A DNA stretch of 64,000 nucleotides. Origin: Bog-473 sp963779735. GTDB taxonomy: Bacteria; Actinomycetota; Acidimicrobiia; Acidimicrobiales; RAAP-2. Below, one piece after another: positions 53,150 through 61,642 of the stretch (the first letter of the stretch is position 1; every line of letters begins with the position of its first letter). The stretch covers positions 620,001 to 684,000 of the forward strand of contig CAVZZJ010000004.1 of the NCBI GenBank assembly GCA_963779735.1. Direction: 5' to 3'. A program made the position numbers and the translations under genes. The notes under the pieces were generated by a model. It ran no database searches, was not told the origin of the DNA, and saw only the letters and a program-made list of their open reading frames with translations.

Positions 53150-54189
53150 TTGCGGCACAGTACCTCGACTCCCTGGGCATGTGGGAGGCCACCGCCGGCC
53201 TTCCCGAGCAGGGGATCGCCGCGCTCGCCGCGTCGGCCGACCGGCTGGCCGACGCCCGTCTTCCCCCCCCTCACGGCATTCGTGCCGTGGTCGTCTTCGG
53301 CACGGGTGGCAGTGGCGCGGCCGCCGACCTGGTTGCCGCCCATGGCGCCGGCCATTCCTCCGTACCGGTCTTGGCCGACAAGGGGTACGAGCCGCCGGCC
53401 TTTGTCGGGCCGGGAACGCTCGCCTTCGCCCTCTCCTACTCGGGCGACACCGAAGAGACCCGTTCGGCCGTGGCGGTCGCGGCGGAGCGGGGCGCGCACG
53501 TCGTGGTGGTCTCCGGGGGCGGAGCGCTCGCGGAGATGGCCGCGGCGTCGGACCTCACGCGTTTTGACGTTCCCCGCGATCTGCCGGCGTCACGCACCGC
53601 ACTGGCGGCTCTGGCCGTGCCCGTGCTCATGACCCTCTCTCACCTCGGGATCGTCCCCGACTCCGGCCCTTCGCTGGAGCGGGCGCTCACCTCGTTGCAC
53701 CGGCGTCGAGACGTCCTGGCCGCACCTGGAGGTCCCGCCGAAGAGGTGTCCCTCCGCATCGGGCGCACCATCCCCCTCGTCTACGGCGCGACCGGACCGA
53801 CCGCCGTCGCGGCGCAGCGCTGGAAGACCCAGATCAACGAGAACGCCAAGGCGCCTGCGTTCTTCGCCGTGCAGCCGGATCTCTGCCACCACGAGCTGGC
53901 CGGCTGGGGCCAGCATGGCGACGTGACGCGACAGATCCTCACCCTGGTCACCCTGCGCCAGGCCGGGGAGCGCCCGCAGATCGCGCGCCGCTTCGCGTTG
54001 GTGGTCGACGCGACCGACGAGGTCATGGCGAGCGTGATCCCGATCTGGGCGGAAGGGGATGACGCGCTCGGTCGGTTCTTCGACCTGGCCCTCTTCGGGG
54101 ACTTCGTGTCGCTCTACATGGCCGGTCGCGAGGGGATCGACCCGGGGCCGGTCCCGGCGGTCAGCGACGTGGAGGCGGCGTTGCAGTAG
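53146..54189 (+). CDS. Bifunctional phosphoglucose/phosphomannose isomerase (SIS domain)
   Basis: 347 residues from GTG 53146. SIS motifs: VVVFGTGGSGAAADLVAAHG, ALSYSGDTEETRSAVAVAAE and the catalytic segment TQINENAKAPAFFAVQPDL with the H in CHHELAGW. It interconverts fructose-6-phosphate with glucose- or mannose-6-phosphate, supplying the substrate of ManB. Start overlaps the Trm112 stop by GTGA. The gene completes the GDP-mannose entry pathway. Confidence 0.85.
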   Translation: MIAAQYLDSLGMWEATAGLPEQGIAALAASADRLADARLPPPHGIRAVVVFGTGGSGAAADLVAAHGAGHSSVPVLADKGYEPPAFVGPGTLAFALSYSGDTEETRSAVAVAAERGAHVVVVSGGGALAEMAAASDLTRFDVPRDLPASRTALAALAVPVLMTLSHLGIVPDSGPSLERALTSLHRRRDVLAAPGGPAEEVSLRIGRTIPLVYGATGPTAVAAQRWKTQINENAKAPAFFAVQPDLCHHELAGWGQHGDVTRQILTLVTLRQAGERPQIARRFALVVDATDEVMASVIPIWAEGDDALGRFFDLALFGDFVSLYMAGREGIDPGPVPAVSDVEAALQ

Positions 54190-54222
54190 CCCGCCGCGCC
54201 GCGAGGGCCGCGTCCGCGGGGC

Positions 54223-55431
54223 CTAGCTCAGGCGCTCGACGATCATGGCCATGCCCTGGCCACCGCCGACGCACATCGACTCCAGCCCGAACGCCTTGTC
54301 GGCGTCCTCCAGCGCGTTGAGCAGGGTGGTCATGATGCGCGCACCGGTCTGGCCGAAGGGGTGGCCGAGGGCGATGGCCCCCCCCTTCACGTTGAGCTTC
54401 TCCCAGCTGATCCCCAAGTGCTTGGCCGACGGGATCACCTGGGCGGCGAAGGCCTCGTTGATCTCCACGAGATCGATGTCGTCCATCGTCATGCCCGCCC
54501 GCCGTAGCGCCTGGCGGCAGGCCTCTATCGGGCCCAATCCCATGATCTCGGGGTTCAGCCCGGTGACGCCGCTGGCCACGATCCGGGCCAGGGGTGTGAT
54601 CCCCAAGGCCTTCGCCTTTGCATCGCTCATGACGATCACCGCAGCGGCCCCATCGTTGAGGGGGCAGGCGTTGCCGGCCGTGACCGTGCCACCCTCGCGG
54701 AAGACCGGCTGCAGCTTGGACAGTCCTTCGAGGGTCGTGCCGGGCCGCGGGCCGTCGTCCTTGGTGACCACCGTGCCGTCGGCCAGCGTCACGGGGATGA
54801 TCTCACGCTCGAAGAAGCCGTTCGCCTGGTTCTCCACCGCCCGCGTCTGCGAGAGCAGGGCGAACTCGTCCATTTCGCCGCGGGTGACCTTCTCGAGCTC
54901 GGCGACGTTCTCCGCCGTCTGCCCCATGGCGATGTAGACGTCGGGCAAGCCGCCGACCAGCGGGGTCCATGGCTCGGTGACCGCCGGGCTCCGCTCCTTG
55001 GTGCGCGTCCGGGCCACGGCAAAGGCTGGGTTGTGCGGTCCGGTGTCCGACGCGCCCTGCGCGTAGCGGCTGACCGTCTCCACGCCGGCGGCGACGAAGA
55101 CGTCGCCCTCGCCTGCCCGGATGGCGTGGGCCGCCATGCGGATCGCCTGCAATGAAGAGGAGCAGTAGCGGTTTACCGTGACCCCGGGCACGTCGTCCAG
55201 CCCGGACAGTAGGGCGGCGACCCGGGCGATGTTGTAGCCCGCCTCGCCGGCCGGCTGGCCGCAGCCGAGGATCACATCCTCGACGTCGTCGGGACGAAGT
55301 TGGGGCACCTTGCCCAGGACGGTCTTGATGACGAGGGCGCTGAGGTCGTCCGGGCGGCATTCGACCAGGGAGCCCTTGTTGGCCCGGCCGATCGGTGTCC
55401 GACCGGTGGCGACGATCACTGCTTCAGGCAT
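54223..55431 (-). CDS. Acetyl-CoA acetyltransferase (thiolase)
   Basis: 402 residues. Nucleophile C90 in VNRYCSSSLQAIRMAAHAI, the loop NEAFAAQV, base H357 in GHPFGQTGAR and second cysteine C387 in CVGGGQGMAM. Length and order are those of biosynthetic/degradative thiolases (AtoB or FadA type). It condenses two acetyl-CoA or cleaves 3-ketoacyl-CoA. No partner dehydrogenases are adjacent, so the direction is not clear. Convergent with the isomerase gene. Confidence 0.95.
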   Translation of the reverse strand: MPEAVIVATGRTPIGRANKGSLVECRPDDLSALVIKTVLGKVPQLRPDDVEDVILGCGQPAGEAGYNIARVAALLSGLDDVPGVTVNRYCSSSLQAIRMAAHAIRAGEGDVFVAAGVETVSRYAQGASDTGPHNPAFAVARTRTKERSPAVTEPWTPLVGGLPDVYIAMGQTAENVAELEKVTRGEMDEFALLSQTRAVENQANGFFEREIIPVTLADGTVVTKDDGPRPGTTLEGLSKLQPVFREGGTVTAGNACPLNDGAAAVIVMSDAKAKALGITPLARIVASGVTGLNPEIMGLGPIEACRQALRRAGMTMDDIDLVEINEAFAAQVIPSAKHLGISWEKLNVKGGAIALGHPFGQTGARIMTTLLNALEDADKAFGLESMCVGGGQGMAMIVERLS

Positions 55432-55552
55432 GATGGAGAGCTCCCTCGTTAGGCCGCGCTCGGGTGCTGCCCGAGGCCGACAGCAGGTTACCGGCTGGTG
55501 GCACCGGTCGATCGGGCCGGCCGGGTCGATCGTCGGGCGCCCGCCGCCTGGC

Positions 55553-56191
55553 CTACGACGGCGAAGCGGTCAAGCCCAACCCGTAGCCGGCCAGGAACAG
55601 GCCGGCCTCGTGGTGACGCGGGTAGCCGTCGGCCAGCTGGTGAAAGGCCTTCGAGTGGTTGGGGTGGATGAGGTGTGCGAGCTCGTGGACCAGAACGGCG
55701 TCCAGCACCCATTGGGGGACCGATCGCAGGCGGTGGGAGAGCCGGATCTCCCCCGAATGAAACGAGCACGACCCCCAACGGGCGCTCTGGTTGGTCACCC
55801 ATCGCACCGAGGTCGGGCGGGCACCGATCCGGTACTGGTCGCTCAGCGCGACGGCACGATCCATCAGTTCGGTGTCTCCGATCGCGGACCGGAGCGGGTG
55901 CTTGGCCACCAGCCGGTCGACCAGCCAGGCGACCGCCTTGTCGCGGGCTTCGGCCGACAGGTGGGCGGGCAACGACACCACGATGCGGCCACCGACCCAG
56001 CGGGCCTCGGAGGTCTTGCGCCGCCGAGCGCTGACTCGGATCTCCACCTCGGGCCAGCCTGGACGCTTGGGGCCCGGCCCTTCGGCAGCGCCCCCTTCGG
56101 GGTCGGGGGTCCGGGAGGGCACCGGGCCCGGGGGAGGCCGACGGTCAGCGTCCTCGAAGAGCGTGGGTTCGACTGCGTCAAAAAGGCTCAC
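55553..56191 (-). CDS. YgjP-like metal-dependent hydrolase (DUF45/M48-type)
   Basis: 212 residues from GTG 56191 (GTG 56230 is also possible). The C-terminal half has VRWVTNQSARWGSCSFHSGE and IRLSHRLRSVPQWVLDAVLV, then HELAHLIHPNHSKAFHQLAD. HELAH-(x4)-NHS-(x2)-F is the SprT/YgjP-like zinc motif. The N-terminal part, ARRRKTSEARWVGGRIVVSL, belongs to the family. It is a small cytosolic metalloprotein of unknown substrate. Alone on the minus strand between a thiolase and a CPBP gene. Confidence 0.8.
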   Translation of the reverse strand: MSLFDAVEPTLFEDADRRPPPGPVPSRTPDPEGGAAEGPGPKRPGWPEVEIRVSARRRKTSEARWVGGRIVVSLPAHLSAEARDKAVAWLVDRLVAKHPLRSAIGDTELMDRAVALSDQYRIGARPTSVRWVTNQSARWGSCSFHSGEIRLSHRLRSVPQWVLDAVLVHELAHLIHPNHSKAFHQLADGYPRHHEAGLFLAGYGLGLTASPS

Positions 56192-56332
56192 CCCGCCATT
56201 GTGGCGCGGGGGTGTGTCAAACCACGGCACCCTCCGGGGCGGCGCCGGCGGGCCGTGGGCCGGTCGATCTGCAACCGAACGGAACCCGAATTACGAGACT
56301 CCATTGTGATGTCCGACGTAGCGTTTCGGTGA

Positions 56333-57244
56333 ATGTCGGAGGTCGGAGGAGAGTCGTCGGGAGCATGGCGCCCCCCTGCGGAGTGGGCGCCGCCCGCACC
56401 AGCGCCACTCCCGCCCCCGCCCTCCCAGTTCGCACTCCCGCCCCCGCCACCGTCCCCATGGCCGCCGGTGGTCGGACCGTCGGCGGCCACCGGCCCGCCC
56501 CCGAGCCCGGCCGTGCAGCTGCAGCCGACGACGAGAAAGGTCCTCGTCTGGGAGACCACGTTCGTCATGGTCGTCTTCCTCTGGCCGGTGGTCATGGCGG
56601 CTGTCATCGCGCTGGCTCAGCACTTCAACGGAGCCGGTTCGGACACGCGCTTTCCCGTGTTGCTGAACCACGATCCGGTGGGCAACCTGGTCCTCGGAAT
56701 CTTCGCCTACCTGCCCGTTGCGGCCGCGGTGCCGTTGGCCCTCCACCTCCTTGCGCGCACGGGACAGACGCCGCCCACGATCGGGCTCGTGCGCCCCACC
56801 CTCCGCGGGGACGTGTGGCCCGCCTTGGGCCTCATCGGCGCGTCCTGGGGCACGGAGGTCGTGCTGCTCGTGGTACTGAACCCGTTGTTCACGAGCCACC
56901 CCTCGCTGGTCAGCACGACGGGCATCGGGCATGTGCCCGCCTACTACGTGATATACGGCATCGCCGTCTCCGCCACGACGGCCGTCGCCGAGGAGGTCAT
57001 GGTCAACGGCTACCTCCTCGTTCGGCTCGAACAGCTGGGGTGGAGGCCCCAGCGGGCGTTGCTGCTGAGCCTCGCCCTGCGGACCAGCTATCACGTGTAC
57101 TACGGCCTCGGGTTCATCCTGACCGTGCCGTTCGGTTACTTCGTGACCCGATCGTTTCAGAAGAACCGGCGCCTCACCCGCCCCATCGTGGCGCACTTCC
57201 TCTTCGACGCCACCCTGTTCACCATCGCGGTCCTGGTGAAGTAG
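56333..57244 (+). CDS. CPBP family intramembrane protease with Pro-rich N-terminus
   Basis: 303 residues from ATG 56333. Residues 10-65 are Pro/Ala-rich (SPWPPVVGPSAATGPPPSPA), then six to eight membrane helices. The CPBP motif is AVAEEVMVNGYLLVRLEQLG (E-E-x-x-x-N; Asn replaces the usual Arg), then ALRTSYHVYYGLGFI with His, and IVAHFLFDATLF. The catalytic Glu and two His are kept. The N in place of R is also seen in some family members. Substrate unknown; second CPBP member in this window. Confidence 0.75.
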   Translation: MSEVGGESSGAWRPPAEWAPPAPAPLPPPPSQFALPPPPPSPWPPVVGPSAATGPPPSPAVQLQPTTRKVLVWETTFVMVVFLWPVVMAAVIALAQHFNGAGSDTRFPVLLNHDPVGNLVLGIFAYLPVAAAVPLALHLLARTGQTPPTIGLVRPTLRGDVWPALGLIGASWGTEVVLLVVLNPLFTSHPSLVSTTGIGHVPAYYVIYGIAVSATTAVAEEVMVNGYLLVRLEQLGWRPQRALLLSLALRTSYHVYYGLGFILTVPFGYFVTRSFQKNRRLTRPIVAHFLFDATLFTIAVLVK

Positions 57245-57473
57245 GTCCGCGGCAGCCGACTCCGGCCCCCGCGCGCCGCGGGGTGGGCGTCCTCGGGGTG
57301 GTCCCGCCGTGGTCCCGCCGTGGTCCGGGCAAGGGTGGCGGACGGATCGTCGCCGGCGACGCCACTACGATGCATGTCGTCCGGGAGCCAGGCGGCGGCA
57401 GGAATGTTGCGGGCGGCCCGAGGCGTATCTAGGACGATCCCATGACAACCCCGCTCCCACCGACCCACGTAGG

Positions 57474-58835
57474 ATGACTGCCGTGCCTACCTGGACCCCG
57501 GACTCGTGGCACCTGTTCGACGGCGAGCAAGACCCGAGGTGGCCCGATCACAAGGCGCTGCAGGAGGTCACGAAGAAGCTGGCCGCACTGCCTCCGCTGA
57601 TCTTCGCGGGAGAGGCGCGCAACCTCAGGGATGAGCTGGCCCGTGCCTCGCGCGGCGAGGCGTTCGTGCTCCAAGGGGGCGACTGTGCCGAGACCTTCAG
57701 CGAGTTCTCCGCCGACAAGCTGAAGAACGACTTCAAGATCATCCTGCAGATGGCCGCCGTCCTGGCGTTCACCTCCGGTGTCCCGACCATCAAGATCGGA
57801 CGGGTAGCCGGTCAGTTCGCCAAGCCGCGCTCGAACGAGATCGAGACGATCGCGGGCGAGGTGCTGCCCGTCTACCGCGGCGACATGATCAACAGCGCCG
57901 ACACGCTGCCCGAGGCGCGCCGGTCCGATCCGAGGAACATGGAGAGGGCGTACATGCAGGCGGCGGCCACGCTCAACCTTCTGCGGGGATTCGCCAAGGG
58001 AGGGTTTGCCGACCTGCGGTCGGTGCATGCATGGAACCGGGAGTTCGTGGCTTCGAGCAGCGAGGGTCACCGCTACGAGGCCACCGCGGCGGGGATCGAG
58101 CGGGCCCTGCGGTTCATGCGCGTCTGCGGTGTGGACTCCCCGAACCTCCACCAGGTGGACTTCTACGTGAGCCACGAAGCGCTCGTGCTGGACTACGAGG
58201 AGGCCTTGACCAGGCAGGACTCGACGGACGAGAACAGGTGGTACGACTGCTCCACCCACATGCCGTGGGTCGGGCGGCGCACCAATCGCATCGACCAACG
58301 CCACGTCGAATTCCTGAGGGGGGTCGGCAATCCGCTGGGCTGCAAGATCGGCTCCAACTCCACGCCCGACGAGGTTGTCGAGCTGTGCGGGAAGCTCGAT
58401 CCCGCCCGGGAGCCCGGCCGCCTGACGCTCATCAGCCGCATGGGGCGCGCCCAGGTGGCCCGGCGGCTGCCGGCCCTCATTGAGGCGGTGCGTGAGGCGG
58501 GACATCCCGTCACCTGGATGTGCGACCCGATGCACGGCAACACGTTCACCAGCGAGGGCGGCCTGAAGACCCGGAACTTCGACGACATCTTCGGCGAGAT
58601 CACCGAGTACTTTGCCGTGCACGAGCGGGCAGGGACGTGGCCCGGCGGGATCCATCTGGAACTGACCGGAGAGAATGTGACCGAATGCCTCGGTGGGTCG
58701 GACCCGGTAGCGGATGGCGAGCTGCACACTCGATACGACACTGCCTGCGACCCGCGTCTGAACGCCCGCCAATCGCTGGACCTGGCCTTCCGCGTGTCGG
58801 AGCTGCTCGAGAGGTTCCCGACCTTCAGGCCGTAG
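57474..58835 (+). CDS. aroG: 3-deoxy-7-phosphoheptulonate synthase, class II
   Basis: 453 residues from ATG 57474. Class II (plant-like/mycobacterial) DAHP synthase: GGDCAETFSEFSADKLKNDF, GRVAGQFAKPRSNEIE, SHEALVLDYEEALTRQDSTD, HMPWVGRRTNRIDQRHVEFL, VTWMCDPMHGNTFTSEGGLK and DPRLNARQSLDLAFRVSELL. It makes DAHP from PEP and erythrose-4-phosphate, the first step of aromatic amino acid synthesis. The end overlaps the convergent dksA-like gene by 11 bp. Confidence 0.95.
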   Translation: MTAVPTWTPDSWHLFDGEQDPRWPDHKALQEVTKKLAALPPLIFAGEARNLRDELARASRGEAFVLQGGDCAETFSEFSADKLKNDFKIILQMAAVLAFTSGVPTIKIGRVAGQFAKPRSNEIETIAGEVLPVYRGDMINSADTLPEARRSDPRNMERAYMQAAATLNLLRGFAKGGFADLRSVHAWNREFVASSSEGHRYEATAAGIERALRFMRVCGVDSPNLHQVDFYVSHEALVLDYEEALTRQDSTDENRWYDCSTHMPWVGRRTNRIDQRHVEFLRGVGNPLGCKIGSNSTPDEVVELCGKLDPAREPGRLTLISRMGRAQVARRLPALIEAVREAGHPVTWMCDPMHGNTFTSEGGLKTRNFDDIFGEITEYFAVHERAGTWPGGIHLELTGENVTECLGGSDPVADGELHTRYDTACDPRLNARQSLDLAFRVSELLERFPTFRP

Positions 58836-59238
58836 CGCGCCCCGGTCGACCGGCGCAGCCGATACACGTGGTTGTCGCCGGCCTCGCCGCCAGGCGCTCC
58901 CCGGCAATCGGCCCGCCGCACCCCTCGCACGCCCAGTACCGTCCGGCCTCGAGCCTGGCCGACGCCCGATCCAGCTCACCCAAGGAGGCCCGTGCCTCGC
59001 GGAGCAGCGCGGCGATCTGGGCCCGCTCGAAGGCGACGGTCGATCCTTCGGGATCATGCTCGTCGTCCAGGTTCGCCCCGGCCGACCCGGTGACGATCGC
59101 GTCGAGCTCTCCGGCCAGGGTGCCGGCGCGCGCCAGGGCCGCCTCCCGCGCCGCACGCAACACAGCGCGGACGGTCGCCTCTTCGGCCGCCGTGTCCCGC
59201 TTCTCCGGCTTCTCCCGCCTCTCCCGCCTCTCCCTCAT
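58825..59238 (-). CDS. DksA/TraR C4-type zinc finger protein
   Basis: 137 residues from ATG 59238. Arg/Glu-rich start, then a long helical hairpin AEEATVRAVLRAAREAALAR with LGELDRASARLEAGRYWACE and the C4 zinc finger CEGCGGPIAGERL...CIGC. The DAPW/E-like tip acidic residues are not clear (LDDEHDPEGSTVAFERAQIA has DDE). It may bind RNA polymerase's secondary channel like DksA, or another target. Start overlaps the prs stop (ATGA), so it is translated after PRPP synthetase. Confidence 0.8.
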   Translation of the reverse strand: MRERRERREKPEKRDTAAEEATVRAVLRAAREAALARAGTLAGELDAIVTGSAGANLDDEHDPEGSTVAFERAQIAALLREARASLGELDRASARLEAGRYWACEGCGGPIAGERLAARPATTTCIGCAGRPGRATA

Positions 59239-60176
59239 CGGAAGAGGACCGAGACGCTCTCGCGCCGGGCGATTCTCCTGATCGCCTCGCCGAAGAGCGG
59301 GGCGACCGAGATGACCTCGATCTTTTCCGACAGCGTGACGGGTTGTGTCTCGACGCTGTCGGTCATGAACAGCCGGACGATCGGGCTGGACTCAAGCCGC
59401 TCGAGGGCCGGTGCGGTGAGCAACCCGTGGCTCACCGCGGCGTAGACCGCCGCGGCTCCCTTCTCGATGAGGACGCGTGCCGCGTCCACGATCGTTCCGG
59501 CCGAGATGGTGAAGTCGTCGACGATGAGGGCCGTGCGGCCCTCCACGGATCCGATGAGGTCGACGACTTCGGCCGACTCGGAGTGGTCGACCCGGCGCTT
59601 GTCGGCGATGGCCAGAGGTGCGTGGAGCCGCTCGGACCACAGGCGCGCCTTCTTCGCGAACCCGGCATCGGGAGCCACGACGACGAGGTCTGCGAGGCCC
59701 TTGGCGACGATGGCGTCGCAGAGGACCGGAAGGGCGTAGAGATCGTCGACCGGAACCTTGAAGAAGCCCTGCACCTGGGGTGCGTGGAGATCGAGGGTGA
59801 TCACGCGGTTCACGCCGGCCGCCTCTATGGCGTCGGCGCACACCCTGGCGCGGATGGAGACCCGCGGCTCGTCCTTCTTGTCGCCCTTGGCATAGCTGAA
59901 GTAGGGCATGACCGCGGTGACCGAGGCTGCGCTCGCCCGCTTGAACGCGTCGATCCAGAAGAGGAGCTCCATGAAGTTGTCGTTGGCCGGGAAGGCGGTG
60001 CCCTGGACGAGGAACACGTCGCGGCCCCTGACGTTCTCGAGCACCCGGACGAAGAGATTCCCTTCCGAGAACCGCAGCGTCTCGCTCGCCCCGAGCGGGC
60101 AGTCGAGGTAGTCGGCGATGGCGTAACCCAGCTTGCGGCTGGCCGACCCGGAAAAGAGGAGGAGCTCCTCGGACAT
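59235..60176 (-). CDS. Ribose-phosphate diphosphokinase family (PRPP synthetase)
   Basis: 313 residues from ATG 60176 (MSEELLLFSGSASRKLG). The type-I fold is seen: GASETLRFSEGNLFVRVLEN, DNFMELLFWIDAFKRASAAS, MPYFSYAKGDKKDEPRVSIR and the PRPP-binding loop TALIVDDFTISAGTIVDAAR. The usual first metal-binding DLHA appears as TLDLHAPQVQGFF. DDFTISAGT is a slight departure from VDDMIDTAGT. It joins ATP and ribose-5-phosphate for nucleotides, His and Trp. Coupled with the DksA-type gene downstream. Confidence 0.85.
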   Translation of the reverse strand: MSEELLLFSGSASRKLGYAIADYLDCPLGASETLRFSEGNLFVRVLENVRGRDVFLVQGTAFPANDNFMELLFWIDAFKRASAASVTAVMPYFSYAKGDKKDEPRVSIRARVCADAIEAAGVNRVITLDLHAPQVQGFFKVPVDDLYALPVLCDAIVAKGLADLVVVAPDAGFAKKARLWSERLHAPLAIADKRRVDHSESAEVVDLIGSVEGRTALIVDDFTISAGTIVDAARVLIEKGAAAVYAAVSHGLLTAPALERLESSPIVRLFMTDSVETQPVTLSEKIEVISVAPLFGEAIRRIARRESVSVLFR

Positions 60177-60236
60177 GGCCGCCAACCTAGTTGCCCGCTC
60201 TTCCGGCCGGGGTGGGCGCGGTGGTCCGGGCCTACC

Positions 60237-61034
60237 TCAGTCGAAGAGGTCGGGATCGGTACGGGTGATCTCGTCCCAGAGGGGCTGGAAGGAGAACCGA
60301 CCCGCTTCGTGTGATCCCGTCAGGTCGCGGGTGAAACGCGCCGCCTCTGGGTCAACGAGGTGAGGGGTGCCGGCCGCTTCGGCCAGGAGCTGCGCCTGGC
60401 AGGAGCGCTCCATGGTGATGAACCACCAGGCAGCCTCGTCGACCGTGTGACCGACGGTGAAGTGCCCGTGGTTGCGGTGGATGGTGGCCTTGTGGGGTCC
60501 GAGCGCGGATGCCAGTGCCTTGGCGGCCGCCTCGTCAATGACGATGGCGCCGCCCCCCTCGGTGCAGACGGTGTGATCCTCGAAGAAGACGCAGGCATCC
60601 TGGGTGAGGGGATCCAACTGGCGCCCGAGCGAGGACCACGCCTTGCCGTAGACCGAGTGCGCGTGGGCCGCGGCGTTCACGTCGGGGCGAGCGGCGTGGA
60701 CGGCAGAGTGTATGGCGAAGGCGGCCGGGTTCACCGGCCGCGAGCCCTCGACCACCTCGCCGGTGTGGCTTACCAAAATGAGGTCGGAGACCCTCACATG
60801 GCGGAAGCTCATGCCGAAGGGGTTGACCCAGAAGTGGTCGGTGAGCTCGGGGTCGCGAGCCGTGATGTGCCCGGCCACTCCCTCGGAGAAGCCGAAACGG
60901 CCGAAGAGGCGCAGCGCGCCGGCCAACCGCTGCTTGCGGTGCAGGCGCTCCTCGTCCAGGCTGGCGGATGTTGCTGGCGTCGGTGAGCGCAGATCCTGCT
61001 GGTCGCCGAGCTCGTCTCTGGCTGGCGTGGTCAT
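60237..61034 (-). CDS. Class II aldolase/adducin family protein
   Basis: 265 residues from ATG 61034. LFGRFGFSEGVAGHITARDP, FWVNPFGMSFRHVRVSDLIL, AHAHSVYGKAWSSLGRQLDP (AHxH zinc motif) and the third ligand H in HRNHGHFTVGHTV match the family. It may be an aldolase, a decarboxylase or an epimerase; substrate not predictable. It overlaps the riboflavin synthase stop by ATGA after repair of a frame break, so they are one transcription unit. Confidence 0.8.
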   Translation of the reverse strand: MTTPARDELGDQQDLRSPTPATSASLDEERLHRKQRLAGALRLFGRFGFSEGVAGHITARDPELTDHFWVNPFGMSFRHVRVSDLILVSHTGEVVEGSRPVNPAAFAIHSAVHAARPDVNAAAHAHSVYGKAWSSLGRQLDPLTQDACVFFEDHTVCTEGGGAIVIDEAAAKALASALGPHKATIHRNHGHFTVGHTVDEAAWWFITMERSCQAQLLAEAAGTPHLVDPEAARFTRDLTGSHEAGRFSFQPLWDEITRTDPDLFD

Positions 61035-61566
61035 TGGCCCAACCTACCCTTCTGCCGGCTCCGATCCAACGCCACCTGCCCCTGCCCCGCGCCCCCGTGA
61101 GCGGCCCCGCATTCCCGAAACCCTGGCGGACGCCCTGGCCGGCCCGTGCGATCAACTTCTCGGGCTCGTACAACATCTGGTAGGCGTTGATCGCGTGGTC
61201 CCGCGAGCGGTTCTTGAAGACCGAGGCCAGGACGGCGGGGTCGTCGGCCTCGTCCTCGTGGACGAACACCTCGAGTATCGGCGTGCTGGTCATGAGCTGG
61301 GCCGTCATAATCCCGGTGGAGGCCTCGTGCGCACAGACCTTGTCGATGGCCTCCTTGCCCGGCATCCCGAGGGCCACGACGATGCGGCAGCCCTCTTCCT
61401 CAATCAACTTCTTGGCCGCTACCGCCAGATCCTTGAAGCCTGGGACGGTACGGCGGATGGTGGTGAAGCGGGTGCCGTAGCCCGGGCACTGCTTGAGCGC
61501 ATCGAGCGCCTCGCCGCCCATGTCGTAGCGGGCGAACATCGTGTCGACCACCCCGATGTTGTCCAT
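61031..61566 (-). CDS. ribC: Archaeal-type riboflavin synthase, one frame break
   Basis: From ATG 61566: MDNIGVVDTMFARYDMGGEA, RTVPGFKDLAVAAKKLIEEE, VALGMPGKEAIDKVCAHEAS, STPILEVFVHEDEADDPAVL and RAGQGVRQGFGNAGPL. This is the archaeal-type, single-domain riboflavin synthase (similar to lumazine synthase), not the bacterial RibE type. In the native frame there is no stop for 343 codons. One C missing in the C run 61092-61096 explains this: the repaired frame ends at TGA 61031-61033, overlapping the aldolase ATG. About 179 residues. It makes riboflavin from lumazine. Confidence 0.8.
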
Positions 61567-61642
61567 GAGCCATTGTCGCGCACCGGCCGGCCGGACGCCG
61601 ACGGGTCACCGTGTGTCACACCCCGGCCGCATAGTGCAAGCC

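Noticed and set aside
53953..54222. Weak GC-rich inverted repeat between the convergent isomerase and thiolase genes
   Set aside because: Only five-pair stems with bulges; not better than chance in DNA of this composition.
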